In this document: in pieces, positions 1 through 11,839 of the stretch
Layout of the letters: each line of letters opens with the position of its first letter
How positions within the stretch are numbered: the stretch's first letter is position 1
Assembly (NCBI GenBank): GCA_958510875.1
Contig: OY294068.1
Coordinates: 68,612,633 to 68,676,632 of the forward strand
Origin: Endomychus coccineus
Taxonomy: Eukaryota > Arthropoda > Insecta > Coleoptera > Endomychidae
Length of the DNA: 64,000 bases
Direction: 5' to 3'
The notes under the pieces: generated by a model
Seen by the model: the letters and a program-made list of their open reading frames with translations, nothing else
Databases searched by the model: none
What the model was told of the DNA's origin: nothing
Position numbers and translations under genes: made by a program

Positions 1-900
1 CTTGAATGATTTCACTTGCCGAGTGGTCAATTTATTTGAATACTTCGCCATCAAACTTATTCCAGTTCAAGAATAACCACTTCGGTTTGAACAGTTTCTG
101 AAATAGTTTTATTGATGAGTAGTGCGTCTGACGATATTAGAATCGGTGGTTACTATTGCAATAAACAATAAATTGCAAAATGACTTTTATTAAAACGTCA
201 AATGCAATTATAAGAATTCGATGAACGATATCCGCATTTGATGCCAATGAACAAATCAAAGTTTAAACGAATGCAAGCTGGCGTATTTCTTTATTTATGA
301 TCTAACAACTTCATCCCCATGATCGTCGGATGCGGGCAGATTTCAGTATAAATATTTCAATTGGAGCACAAGACTAACGTTATTTGGACTGATGAAGCAA
401 AGTTCAATAGAGAAAGAGTTGTTAACAGGAGAAATTAATACAAAATTACTCAGAATTTAGTCCTGAATCAGAAAAACTTATAATATACAGAACATTCTAT
501 TTGAAAAAAATACTCTCAGGTTTGAAATTGACCAAAAATTTCACTGAATTTTGAACACTTGCGAATAACGCGAGTCTTTACTTTTTGACTCTGAAAAGAT
601 AAATCTCAAATTTGAAATAAATTAGAGATTTTTTAAGTGCAAAATACGTTTTTACACAAAAATCAGATGAATTTAGGTATAGGGACAACTGCTGAAATTC
701 AACATAAAATAACAAGTACAATCCATTTTTTAAATAAAAATTACAGCATTCTATTTAAAATAAATACAAAAAAATTGTTCCCAAAATATTTTGATTAGAT
801 AGTTTATATTTCATTATATAAGGTGGTCTAAATTTTCAATCTCAATTCGGCTTGAAAAGTCATAAACTTTTAAGGAACACTTCTCGCATACAGCCTGTAT
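1..900 (+). mobile_element. Long-TIR Tc1/mariner-like element A1, cut by the window edge
   Basis: This stretch matches 41854-43000 (A2), mostly in reverse complement. Shared blocks are about 120-300 with 42460-42740 inverted, 450-570 with 42240-42340 inverted and with 42780-42900 direct, and 760-900 with 41854-41990 inverted. The right tip near 895 reads CAGCCTGTAT, matching the TACAGG tip of A2. Decayed transposase sequence lies inside. The left end is outside the window. The family call rests on the transposase relic and the TACAGG-type tip; the end position is good to a few bases. Confidence 0.7.
215..440 (+). pseudogene. Transposase relic of element A1
   Basis: Two pieces of a DDE/D transposase can be read in shifted frames. 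Around 217-290 the text resembles the N-terminal helix-turn-helix part of the other transposases in this window (ERYPHLMPMNKSKFKRMQAG). From 361 the frame gives NVIWTDEAKFNRERVVNRRN, where TDEAKF is the usual setting of the first catalytic aspartate in Tc1/mariner enzymes. The middle of the protein is missing and everything after about 440 is non-coding, so this is a dead, internally deleted copy. Active enzymes of this family cut and paste DNA at TA dinucleotides in the nucleus. Confidence 0.6.
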
Positions 901-1527
901 GGAGGTGTAGGAATATTACCAACCATAATAATGTGATACTATTCGGCTCTTTCTAAATAAATGATAAGATCAAAAATAATCAAATTTTAGAAATCCAGTA
1001 AATTCAACATTCACGTACATTTAGATATTGAATGCTAGATAGATAATTTACAGAAATGGAATCTAAAGAATTTATTATAGGTATTGTAACTAGAAAAAAG
1101 AAGATTTACTTTGTAATTAAATCGTGACCCAAACAAAATCACTCAAAAATCAACTTTGAAAATGATAGATTAATGTTTGCGAAAAACACTAATACGACAA
1201 ACATCCAGTTATCTTTAATTTAGTACCCAAAACGCAGATTGTTCCTGAAAACGTGAATGACTTATTATATTAATTAATTAGAGAAAAATAAACTACTTGA
1301 TATTATCATCTTCCACAAAATAACATATTGGATAAATTAGAAAAATCAAACTACTATGTCACTTTATATTAAGCATACATATTTAACTAAATATAAGTTG
1401 GAGCAATTAGCAATTTAGTTGAAATTGGAATGTGGGAGAATCTTGAAAACAATGGACTGATGATAGTGGTAAATTATACTAAGAAAATTCGTAATAACAA
1501 CTGCCTAGGAACAACATTTTTCTTTAG
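901..1527. other. AT-rich spacer, nothing recognised
   Basis: No coding frame or repeat partner was found between the A1 tip and the exon candidate at 1528. The final bases (pyrimidine-rich ATTTTTCTTTAG) make a good splice acceptor for that candidate. Confidence 0.5.
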
Positions 1528-1728
1528 GAATTGGTAGTTACAGTTCCAGACATTAGAAAACGCCTAGCAGAAGAAAGCGGGTCGAGTTCATTATATCTTA
1601 ATATCTGTTGGGCGGTAATAATATATTACATACAGTTGTATAAAGTGTTTTCTTACTGTCGAGAAATAAGACAGCTACATGAGCCTGAAGCGCGTAACTC
1701 CGAGCTCAACTATATCTTGAGACAGTAA
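1528..1728 (+). CDS. Candidate exon or coding relic, unrecognised
   Basis: An open frame of 66 codons plus stop begins directly after a strong acceptor (TTTTTCTTTAG). The first part, ELVVTVPDIRKRLAEESG followed by a serine-rich stretch, has balanced codon use unlike the A+T-rich surroundings and reads like real protein. A later stretch in the same frame (REIRQLHEPEARNSELNYIL) also looks protein-like; the linker is hydrophobic and may be intronic, since a possible donor (GCG|GTAATA) lies near 1615. I do not recognise the family. It could be an internal exon, a terminal exon ending at the TAA, or a retrotransposon fragment. Confidence 0.3.
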   Translation, partial: ELVVTVPDIRKRLAEESGSSSLYLNICWAVIIYYIQLYKVFSYCREIRQLHEPEARNSELNYILRQ

Positions 1729-2172
1729 TGAAACTTTACACCGAGGTATGTGTGCATACTATTTTATTCACAATCGATTAGTAATCTATAAAATATAATC
1801 ATAAGATTTGAATGGAATTGGAAATTTCTCTTTAATGCGTCCGATGACAGTTTAACAAAGAGATCAGCTGTCAACATGACAAGCTTATTGATTTTATATT
1901 TTTGTTCGATTGATTATTATAGTTCATAGTTGCCGTCATATTCCGAAGAAGATAAAACCGAATGGGATATAGTAGATAAATACGTAATAATTAATAATTT
2001 TTGTTGTTCTTGATGTGTTATTTGAATTTATTATTTCATGTTTTATTTAATTATGAATACAATGAAGATTTTTCAGAATTTGAAATATTTTTATTAGAAT
2101 TCAATTCTAATTATATTATAACATATTTTATTGACATAATATGCAAGTACGGAAAATTTCGTTACCTAGCTT
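1729..2172. other. AT-rich spacer
   Basis: No repeat partner or convincing coding frame is seen. A 60-codon frame at 2001-2183 is low-complexity and runs into element B1, so I do not treat it as a gene. Confidence 0.5.
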
Positions 2173-2174
2173 TA

Positions 2175-3270
2175 GTAGAGTAGGTATGTGAAACCAAAAA
2201 ATAAGTGATATCGGTAAATTTCTTATGATTTAACGCGACCCCACGGAAAATGTTTGTTTTGGTGTATAAAACAAATTTCTAAAATTTCTACCTCCTAAAT
2301 TGACCGCAACCCCTTTTTTGTCGCCATTTTGGGATATTTTGGACATTTTTATGGGAAGTTCGTCAAAAAAAAAATTGCTATCTCCAGTTGTCTTGAGAAT
2401 TAAGAAACCAAACTGGAACCCTTTAATTGTCAATATTTAAGGAACTCCCAGTCCAAATTTCAAGTTAATCCGACCTCCCCCTTCTTCGCAATAGATGTAT
2501 ATATATACATAAATGCATGGGAACTTGCGTGACCGCTAACTTGGGCAGTTTTCAACCAAATTTAACTGAAATTTGGACTGAAGGTAGGTTTTATGCCCTC
2601 AAAACTGCCCTCCAAATTTCAAGTTAAAATATTAAATAATTTCCGAGAAATTCGAGTTTAAGTCAATTTTTTAGCTAATTTTCAAATTGAGATATCTCAT
2701 GTCCTTTTCATCCGATTGACATCTGCTTGGCGTTAAATTGTAGGTATTTGCATATATTTTTACCTGGTGATCATCGTTTTTATACTACATCAGCAATATG
2801 ATACTATTTTAGGTGACAGATTCTGTGTCAAGTAGTATTTCCAGCAGTACTTCCAGTGTATACAGCGTGGCGAGTTCAAGTGGTCGGAAGAGAAGACAGC
2901 AATAATATTGAATAAATATGTACAATTTAAAAAAAATGTAAAACAACAAAAAAAATTCTCTTCCGACCACTTGAACTCGCCACGCAAGTTCCCATGCATT
3001 TATGTATATATATACATCTATTGCGAGGGAGGGGGAGGTCATATTAACTTGAAATTTGAACTGGGAGTTCGTTAAGCATTGACAATAAAAGGGTTCCAAT
3101 TTGGTTTCTTAATTCCCAATACAACTGGAGATATGGCGACAAAAAGGGGTTGCGGTCAATTTAGGAGGTAGAAATTTTAGACTTTTGTTTTATACACCAA
3201 AACAAACATTTTCCGTGGGGTCGCGTTAAATCATAAAAAATTTTCGATCAAAATGTTTCACATACTCTAC
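2175..3270. mobile_element. Palindromic MITE B1 with TA target duplication
   Basis: The ends are inverted copies: GTAGAGTAGGTATGTGAAAC at the left and GTTTCACATACTCTAC at the right, flanked by TA at 2173-2174 and 3271-3272. The arms pair over most of 2175-2530 and 2990-3270 and share a motif around CGCGACCCCACGG. A second palindrome lies inside (2865-2894 with 2956-2985, essentially perfect). No transposase is encoded. Family member B2 at 40586-40913 has the same tips and the same outer arms but lacks the centre. TA duplication and these tips suit a non-autonomous Tc1/mariner-type element; that assignment is inference. Confidence 0.85.
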
Positions 3271-3272
3271 TA

Positions 3273-6055
3273 CTGGGAAAGTGAGGTAAGTCTTGCTTCC
3301 TAAACGTTTTGGAGGTTACAAAATCGTATTACTAACCGATTGTAAATAATAGTATCTATTACAATTGTATTACCTTGGATTTTAATCAAACAACCCCTCG
3401 GGAGGAAACGATAAACTTTATTCCAGTGTAATGCATGTTCTCTGCGAACGAGAAAAAAATTCAATTTTATAAATAAAAAGAGATAAAACTACCTTTCTAC
3501 TCACTGATTCGTTCCTGAAAAGGTGTTATTCTTGGGTGGTCGTTTGTAAACATGTTTGTACCATGAATATTCATAATAGTACCATATCAATTGTTACTAT
3601 TTCATGTTGTTAACAAAAACTGTTCATTAGCATTATTTTGCGTATATTTTTCAAGAGGGAGGACTTTCTTCCCTAGGGAGGGAAGTATATACATTCATAA
3701 AGGGTGGAGAGGGCAGGAAAGGCCACTTTCGAGAGACATTTTTTGTTCATTTAAAGAAAATGCTAAAACCAAATTATGACGTCATAATAAGTTGTAGTAG
3801 TGCAACTAATTCATTTGAATAATTTCCCTAAAGTAGTGTCTTGCTATCTTCGTAAAATCAGGTGGAATATTTCATTATAACAGTTGGCGACACTTTCCAA
3901 GATTGCCGGATAAATCAGATCATTTTATTTAATTGATTTGACTGTTCATATATTCGTTGTGAATCTACATTTCAATAGAAATAAACTTCAGAAGTACAGA
4001 AACAGTTCTTCTCTATTTACATTTACGATTTACGTCGTGTGTTATGTAAATGGTATCCTCAACAAAATTCCTTTGAAGAGGACCGTGAAAATGGAGGGTC
4101 GTATCTTCCTATACTTGCCGTACAGACTGAGTTGCTGCAATTTTACAAATGAGTGTCTCAACAGTCTATGAACTGCAGGGAACCGAAGCAGAGATGAATC
4201 AATTGCAAGTCTAATAAGAAAACGACTAGTGGTTGTAAATGTAGATGATTTTGGATCAAAAATGTAGAATATAGTGGTTTGATCTAAATTAATTTCTCCA
4301 GAAACAACGCGTTCTTAGGCGATATGAAGTGTGTTATGGTTACAGTTTGATAAAGTGAATAATTTTCTATTATTGGTTAATGTACAATATATTTAATGCA
4401 GATAATATGTAAAATAGTGAAGTGATATTGATTATTTTAATGTGGTTGTGCCATAAGCTGGAAGGAGCAAACGGGATAATAACGTCAGAATTAATTTTTA
4501 TTTTTTGAATGGTTAGGTCACTTATATTCAAAAACATTGAAAACCTGGTCAAGGTCAACCTGACAACATACACACTGTATCACATGCTGAAATGACGTAA
4601 TTTCTTTCTTATCGTGAATAGGCTAAAGCACGATTGCAAGAAAGGATGGAATATTTCCTGCCTTAAGAAGCAGTCATGATTTTGTTACTAGTACATCATG
4701 TACTTTCACCCGAGTGAATTTGCACAAAATTTCTATACAAACATAAATGAAACAAACATTAAATAACAAAAAAAAAGGTAACGTAAATGGTTTAAAAAAA
4801 ATTGAAAACTTCCAAACAGATAGTTTTGTTTTGTCTTCAATTTCATTCAATTTCAAACAAATGTCAATATTTTCCGTTTTCAGAACAAAAAAGATATTCA
4901 AAATGAACTGTAAATAAATTAGATACCAATGTAACTTCAATGTTCCACAAAACTTCTGATTGAATTTTTAATGAAAAAAAATTGAAAGATTTGGGTTCAA
5001 AACAGTTTCTTTAGAAAAACAAGTTTACTCCACTACAATAGCAAATTCCAATTGTCTTGTTACTATTGAGAACAATGATGAATAACCCTGTAAATCTGCA
5101 TAATATGGTGTAATAAGTTACAGTATCAAGGATAATACCCAATACATTGAATAAATAATAAATTAGACCCTATTGTGGATACATTGTTATGAAAGTGTAA
5201 ATTTGTATTTTAGTCACTTTTTATTATTCAATATAAAACTTGTTTCAACTAAAATGTGATGAGTGAGGTCTTTTGAGATCTTCGAATTTAAATTTTTTGA
5301 ATGTTTGCAGGAATGTACATCTTTTTCAGTTTCGTTATAATGGATTGAAATGTGGATTTATGGTCAATTTAAAAATCTGGGAAATTTGAATAAAACTTGC
5401 TAATCTTTAACAAGCTTACATCAATTGAGGCACCAAATCTAGCTATGACGTGTCGTTATCAAACCTCCATTATTAAGGAATTCAGATTTTTCATAGTGGA
5501 ATAATGTTCGCTTCATTATTTTGAATATTCAAATAAATTTGTACTTTATGAACTAATTGTTACAATTATTTTAAATAACTTATGCAGTTTTGTTCACATA
5601 ACGCGACCAGAAAACATATAATAATACTTTTGCCTAGCATAGATATGTACAAAACTACCCTCTTTGCGAACAAAAGTGGAATTAAATTCAACCAGAGTGG
5701 GGGTACTTTTTCATTTACATTTCGCAGCATTAATATTTCCAACTGCACCAGAAATTTCAAACGGACGGCAAAAGAGGCATATCTACAATGATACTTTCTT
5801 ATGCTTCTGTTAAAATGAGACAGCTAATAATTTTGTCATGATATAACTCTGTTAAATATAATCTAATTCAATATTCTGGGATTACAAATAATAAAAAACA
5901 TTGCTATGACATTGAAGAGCAAATATCCTCCCATTTTTTTATAAGCCACAGTAAATATGTGACGACCTACTTGTCTTGTTTCCACTGAATAATTTCAATA
6001 AAACCTGAGAAATACTGCATAGAATTCAAAGAATTTCTGATTTTGCGTTGTTTAT
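3273..6055. other. Long AT-rich region without a supported gene
   Basis: Short frames at 3591-3779, 3938-4171 and 5582-5791 have no recognisable domain, and opposite-strand frames overlap some of them. The segment 4020-4170 is slightly less A+T-rich but shows no splice pattern I can defend. No inverted or direct repeat partner was found. Confidence 0.4.
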
Positions 6056-6059
6056 CAAG

Positions 6060-6440
6060 TGATAAACAATAATAGAGTTGACACAGTGAATACACTATAA
6101 CACTGTAAAAAAACAATCTCCCTTATCCACTAAAAATACTGAGGCTTTCAGCTACCAAGTAGTCATCATCATATGAAACGAAATTAGAAATCAAAACGTA
6201 CCTTTTTGAATACTATTTGGAATTATTAAGGTAAATAAGGGATGGAAAAGTATAAGAGAAAAAGCTATTTAATGAATTCAGATTTATCTCCAGCTGAGGG
6301 TAATTCCTTCTTCACACTATTAATTCCAAGTATAGTATTTAAACAGACACATTTTGATTTCTAATTTAGTTTAATCTGATGATGGCTGCTTGGTAGCTGA
6401 AAGGTCATCAGTACTTTCAGTGGATAAGGGTTTTATCCAA
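6060..6440. repeat. Penelope-like terminal hairpin
   Basis: The segment 6120-6175 (GGCTTTCAGCTACCAAGTAG then CATCATC) is the inverted copy of 6375-6440 (GATGATGGCTGCTTGGTAGC then TGAAAG). The text before the left arm, with GTTGACACAGTGAATACACT, matches 51490-51540. A GATGATGGC box followed by TAGC-TGAAA is typical of the terminal repeats of Penelope-like elements, and PLE endonuclease relics follow at 6720-8170, so I read this as the end of that PLE locus. Confidence 0.55.
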
Positions 6441-6719
6441 AATAAAACATTTTTGTAGAAGTGTTGCTTTACTATTGTTGCACAGATCAAGTTGTTAAAG
6501 GAATTTAATAATTAATTCAATAACTCAGTTTAACATTAAAAATTATCCAGGTCTAATGTAGTTGCTACTTTTGTATCACAGTATATCATTTCCCAAGCGG
6601 CCGTATTTTCTCATAATGAATCATTATGAGTTGATAAGGCCGCTAATATATTTAAATAAAATAGTTATCAGAAGTTTTATTTTCACTAATTTTATACATT
6701 AAATGCAGCTAGTTTACTT

Positions 6720-7260
6720 TAACCCCTAGCTTCTTCGAGAGATATTACAAAATATCAACTTAGAACAAAAGAGCTAATCAAATGTAATATAACACATTAA
6801 TCATAATCTTAGGTTAGTGGAATTTATCTAATTAACCCATTAAGGGAATGATAAACTGGTAGCTAACGGAAAATCTGATTGTACAAATTTAACAAGGGAG
6901 AATTATCAAGCACTTGCTGCTCCAGCAGGAAATCGGAATTGCGAATTGTTATACTTATTAGTTTCTAGGGCAAATTTAATTTATTACTGTTATTCTGAAT
7001 GTGTACAATTTTAAAATTATGATTGAAGCTATGGTTTTCTATAATCCAATGTTCTGCAAAAATTAAATCAGTTTTATTATTGATTAAACTACTTTGAAGT
7101 TCCTTGATTTGTTTTTTAAACGTCCCTCACGTTTGAGCAATGTACATCTTAGGGTAAGACCCATAAGCTAGCTTGTAATCCCACATTGTCTTCATCGGAT
7201 AATTTATGTTCATTATTTTTGATAAACCTAGCAAAATTATTATTCGTGTAATTCGCTAAG
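6720..7260 (-). pseudogene. Penelope-like GIY-YIG endonuclease relic, inverted member of a pair
   Basis: On the minus strand from about 7160 the text reads YPKMYIAQT, then a stop in place of the expected Gly-Arg, then GTFKKQIKEL. This is the YIGQTGR region of the PLE GIY-YIG nuclease. It continues as INNKTDLIFAEHWIIENHSF and FNHNFKIVHIQNNSNKLNL, matching the H...H...ILHIQ spacing in the other copies here. Stops and frame changes are present. The nuclease nicks target DNA to prime reverse transcription. The plus-strand partner at 7690-8170 is an inverted homologue, and both have their 3' sides facing outward. Confidence 0.65.
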
Positions 7261-7689
7261 TAGCCTGCTTTTGAAAGTATTGTAGGCTGCTACTAATTGA
7301 TCTTGAAAGGGATAGTTGTTTGACATACTGTGAATTGTCAGATCAGGTATAGATGGGTATGAAAATATTGAAAAATCTACTTTGTTATTTTCTTGATGTT
7401 TATAACTAAAAAAATAATATTATTTGGACGAATGGATTGTATTTATGAATTCTAAGAATGTATTCAGTTGTCAATTAGTTAACATCCTCATAGAATGTTT
7501 TATTGCAACTAATATATCCTAGACATAAAACCATACAAGTTTCTTGCTAAAACAAAACTTTTCTTATCACGATCAGCTAAACAGGGCCACCCAGTACTAA
7601 AATTTAAAATTTTCTTAGTAATTTAGGTATTCACATAGCATATAAAACAAATAATAATTAATAATAATTTAGCTAAGTTTATCAAAAAT
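7261..7689. other. Spacer between the two inverted PLE arms
   Basis: AT-rich DNA between the two endonuclease relics. I could not assign it to reverse transcriptase or to a second repeat. Confidence 0.4.
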
Positions 7690-8170
7690 AACAAAAATAA
7701 TCATTCAATGAAGATAAATACGAAGTTTACAAGATTGCCATTAGATATAAGCCAGACAGGAAGGACCTTGTGCAGTTTCATTAATAATAAAACTGGTTCA
7801 ACTTTTGCAGAATATATTTAAATTTGGAAAACCATAACTTAAATGATAATTTAAAAATTTTACACATTCAGAATAAGTATAAAAGTTTCTGATGCTTAAT
7901 AATTCTCCCTTGTGAAATTTGTATAATTTCATTTTCAGTTTGCTACTAGTCTATCATTTAATCCCCTGATGTGTTGTTAAACCGGAATAGATAAATTCCA
8001 GTATCCATGTATCCTAAGATTATTATTAATTTTATAACGGTGATTGGTTTCCTTATTTTATAATAAAAGATCTATTTTGGAGATGATTCACATAAAACGT
8101 GACCCCAAATCTGTAAATCATAGGACAGATACTCAAAATCTAAGTTATATCTATACAAACTTAATCAAAT
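7690..8170 (+). pseudogene. Penelope-like GIY-YIG endonuclease relic, forward member of a pair
   Basis: Plus-strand fragments in several frames give SQTGRTLCSFINNKTGSTFA, then NLENHNLNDNLKILHIQNKY, and, from about 8050, KRSILEMIHIKRDPKSVNHR followed by TD. These correspond to the YIGQTGR box, the middle of the nuclease and the conserved C-terminal E-x-I-H-I-K-R...N-x-R-T-D motif. The C-terminal block is paralogous to 39540-39640. Several indels make it non-functional. The region 7700-8050 is inverted-homologous to 6790-7250. Confidence 0.65.
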
Positions 8171-8479
8171 AATATCTCTTGCAAATTCCTACATGCCTCG
8201 TTATAATGTTAATAGTATATATTTTAGCTAGAATGTGAAGTATACCTCCAGTCACTGACAAACCTTTTTCTATTAGCTCGTAAATCTAACATCTGGTTTG
8301 AAAGTGAATACTTAAAAATTAAATTTTATTAGTCTCGTCTCTAGTCGTTGACTTACTGTGTCGACATGAATACGTATTTATCAAGAACAATTTTTTTACG
8401 AATGTGATTTTTTGAAGATTGTTTAAGTTTGTAAAAAAGGCTTAATAAAAATGAGCTTGTACATTGTACAAATAACCAA

Positions 8480-8815
8480 AATATTCAAGGTGGCGCATTC
8501 GAGCAACAAAATTAATTTTTGGAAAAAACGGTTCATCAAATTTAGGTTTTTCATACACCATGGTAAATAGGCTTCCAAGACCTTTCAAATGACGTATCAC
8601 TAAACCCCTCTCCCCTATTCAATTTTGAGGGGTTGAAGCGCCCCCTATTATGGGGTTGCTCATTCAAGCCTCAAATATATGTCAAAAGATGTCCCCCAAA
8701 CAAAATCATTCGACGTGTTTCGGGAGATTTTTCCACTCACTATGGGATAAGAAATATACGGGGTGGCTCTTCTGAGATGGAACACCTGTATATTTGTTAC
8801 ATATAAAATATGTTG
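8480..8815. repeat. Orphan end of a transposon-like repeat
   Basis: This segment is richer in G+C than its surroundings and ends with GGGGTGGCTCTTCTGAGATG followed by GAACACCTGTATA, which resembles a terminal inverted repeat tip. It also contains two short GGGG/CCCC-rich blocks (8605-8665). No second copy or opposite end was found in the window, so the element type and borders are uncertain. Confidence 0.35.
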
Positions 8816-9015
8816 TAATATCTGCTAGAATCTAGGTTGTTAGGAAAACTAGTTGCATTTGAGATATTAAATTAGAGGAAAATCAAACTTAGTGATATTA
8901 TTCAAGTTTATAACGGATTTTCATCACATAATGGCTGATTCTATTCAATTTTGAATTAATGTTATATTTCCATGTACATGTCAGTTTTTTTATGAATAGC
9001 TGAGTATGAACTTCT

Positions 9016-9165
9016 TCCTACTAGACTTCATTTTTCTATCAAACAGCCAAGTTGTGGAACCTCCAAACCACCAAGAAAAATTTGAATGCCCATTTCATCT
9101 CCCAACATTCCACCACAGGGCTCACATGATGTTCTTCAAACATTACAGGTTTCCCTTCGTGTAGT
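9016..9165 (+). pseudogene. 3' fragment of a LINE related to the one at 44.7-45.9 kb
   Basis: The segment aligns with 45676-45850. Shared landmarks are the CTTCCTAC start, a region encoding the Thr/Ala-Lys-Leu-Trp-Asn box, CTCCCAACATTCCACC, and the end TAGGTTTCCCTCTCATGTAG (here CAGGTTTCCCTTCGTGTAG). The copy lacks about 20 bases in the middle and holds only the last part of the reverse-transcriptase ORF. It is a 5'-truncated, dead insertion typical of non-LTR retrotransposition. Confidence 0.65.
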
Positions 9166-11330
9166 CAAAGTATTCAAAAAAATGAGTGTACCATTGATTG
9201 AATAACACCTTTGGAATCAATATCCAATATTTGCATGTATTTAAATTATTTAGATGAATTTTGTTAATTCATTTCATTACAAGATATTTTGCTTTGTTTT
9301 GGGAAGCCTATTTTCGATCAATTGAAAATAATGATTTATTTAGATTTTCTGAATACGCAACTTTCCGCCTAACTGACAGAATTTAGGAGATGCCAATGGT
9401 ATATAATGAAATACTAATCAATTTGTACAGTATCAGGCAAAAGTTTTATTTTATGCAAATTTTCATTAGCAGGAATAAAAAGAGAGCATAACTATACCAA
9501 TATTTATTATTTTTTTTAACAGCCTTGTTTTTTAGTTTGTTTATAAAACATACATTAATCTTGAAAATGAATTGTAATCATTTCAAATGTTGAAATTTTC
9601 ATGCCGTTAACGATCTGCCAATAGATGATGGTAATTTTATAGACATAGAGAAGCAAATATGAAAGACTGAAACACCATACTTGACAAATTGTTAACTATT
9701 TTAAATGAAACGTGCCAACAACATTTTATATAAGAAATTTCACGAGACCAAATAAAACATAGTCGAAACTACCCGAAAAAAAATTTCAATTTTGGAAAAT
9801 AAATCACTATATTTGTATATAATCAATATAAACAAAATAAAAATTTTAGAAGTTATTAACAATTGATTTTTGTTTTAATAATGACTTTTAAAAATAATTA
9901 TACTATTTGTTTGAAATATACAAATTCAGTTTTTAAAGGTAAGTACATTTCACAAAAAACATTTTTAATTACAAAATGTAATAAGTTACTAATAATATAT
10001 TAACAGCCTCATGAATTCTTAACACTAAGTTATAACTAGATATAATTACAATTATTTATACATCGTTAAATATACAAAAAATAAATTATAAAACTCCTAA
10101 AATTAGAAGTCTATATTACAGTAGCATTAGGAATTGAATTCCAAATACTTGATACATTATTTCGAAAATGTAAAGCTAAAACTGAGTTAATTTTATAAGT
10201 TTTTATATCACTGAATTGATGATGAATTTTCAAGCTAGTTTATGTAACTAAAAAAAAACATTTCAAAATGTACTTTCTATGATAACAAATGTGGACGTTG
10301 CATTGATACTTTGCACAAGTTTTTAAATCATAAAATGATTATTTAATGGCTCAATTGGAATATTAGTTTCTAAAATAACACATGTATAGTAAAGACTACA
10401 TTCACGGGAAAACATAGATATCTCAAGACTTCCCAAATTTAAAATGTTCCAAAACTGTTGGTAAGTTTAGTAGTAGTAGTTACTATTTTCTTATCGTGAA
10501 CATATATCACTGTAATGGAAACACAGTTACACCTTCAATTATCTTGAAATAAATAAGAATGTTTTGTAAATAGCAACATCTTAATAGTTTAAAGTTTTGA
10601 ATTAATATATTTTTAAAAAATTATTGGGTTTGTTCTGATTTTTTGCTACATATTCAGAAGATGTGCCTGACAAGTATTAAATAGTTTCTTTGTCAAACAT
10701 CTCAAAATTAAATGTAAACGTTAAAAGAATAAATCTATGTGTACATCCATTAGTTTCTCAATTTCAAATGTATAAAAAAATATTCTACGACATAATTTTC
10801 GGAGTAAAAACATCATCAACAATTTCATTCATTTCATCTTCATTGCAAGTATTACAGAAGGTTCAAGCTATCACCATTAGAAAAATCCAAATGGTAAAAA
10901 ATATTGCTCAATTTTTTACTCAATTGGGAACCATCAAAAGAATTCCAGAAAAAATCAACGATATCCTAAAAGACTAAGGGGTAATGAATTGATAATATAG
11001 TTGCACAAAAACAAAACATTGTTTCCACTATGTAATTCACCCCTAATTTAATTGTTACTTCACAGTTAAGTGTTATAGTAGAAGCAGCGTCTTGTTCCTT
11101 TTCAACTGTATACCATTATGATAAATTACTTCAAAGTAACAGTTGCTACAATCAACTATTAGAAATACAGAATTATTCGTTATTTTTAAATTTTGAATTA
11201 TGAAATACAATGAGTAGGTCCAACCACCGCGTTACCCACAACGTCAATAGAATAATTTAATATGTAGGTACTGTCTATGTAAGAACCAATGATTAAGATT
11301 CAGCGAATTCCACTGACTTTGGCACAATTG
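9166..11330. other. AT-rich region without a supported gene
   Basis: The stretch is very A+T-rich. A 95-codon frame at 10690-10977 starts only from a non-ATG codon and shows no motif. No repeat partner was recognised. Confidence 0.45.
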
Positions 11331-11339
11331 ATGCATAAT

Positions 11340-11812
11340 CCTTATTTACATTTAACAATAAACTCAATACTTCGGAAGTTGCAGAATAAAACTCAAATTT
11401 TTACACAAAACTTTTAACATTTAATTTAAAAATGCTGACAAATTGTTTCACCACACTGTGGCATTTTCAAAGCAAGGAGTTAACAACTAAAGCTAAATCT
11501 AAAAGTATGTCCTTAAATATCAGGGATCAGAATGTGGTACAAATTGAGGGATGGGGGGTGGATAATGGTGAGAGTGTGTTTACAAAATTGTTAACAAGTG
11601 GTGAATTATATGTATCGATTTGATCATTTAATATTACATTATTATTGTTTTTTGAGTGTTTCAATATTTCTATGGATTCTAGTATATTAAGTTCATGTCC
11701 TTTTTCCTGAATATGTAGAATATCGGGATTAAGGGTGAAATTGTGGTTATGTTCTAACAGGTGATTCGCGTAATTAGAGTCCTCATTTTTGAGCCTGTAA
11801 CTTCTCAAACGG
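11340..11812 (-). pseudogene. Penelope-like endonuclease and 3' tail, inverted arm
   Basis: The minus-strand frame 11808-11527 reads RSYRLKNEDSNYANHLLEHN, then HNFTLNPDILHIQEKGHELN and ILESIEILKH. This is the central and C-terminal part of a PLE GIY-YIG nuclease and is nearly identical to the plus-strand copy at 12135-12294. Leftward lies the 3' tail with a GCCACAGTGTGGTGAAACAA-type box. The arm starts abruptly inside the nuclease at 11812, without the YIG box. It forms an inverted repeat with 12135-12565. Confidence 0.75.
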
Positions 11813-11839
11813 TTATAATGTCAAGATAATTAATAAAAT

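Noticed and set aside
10690..10977. 95-codon frame on plus
   Set aside because: It starts from a non-ATG codon, is rich in Ile, Lys and Asn, and shows no motif.
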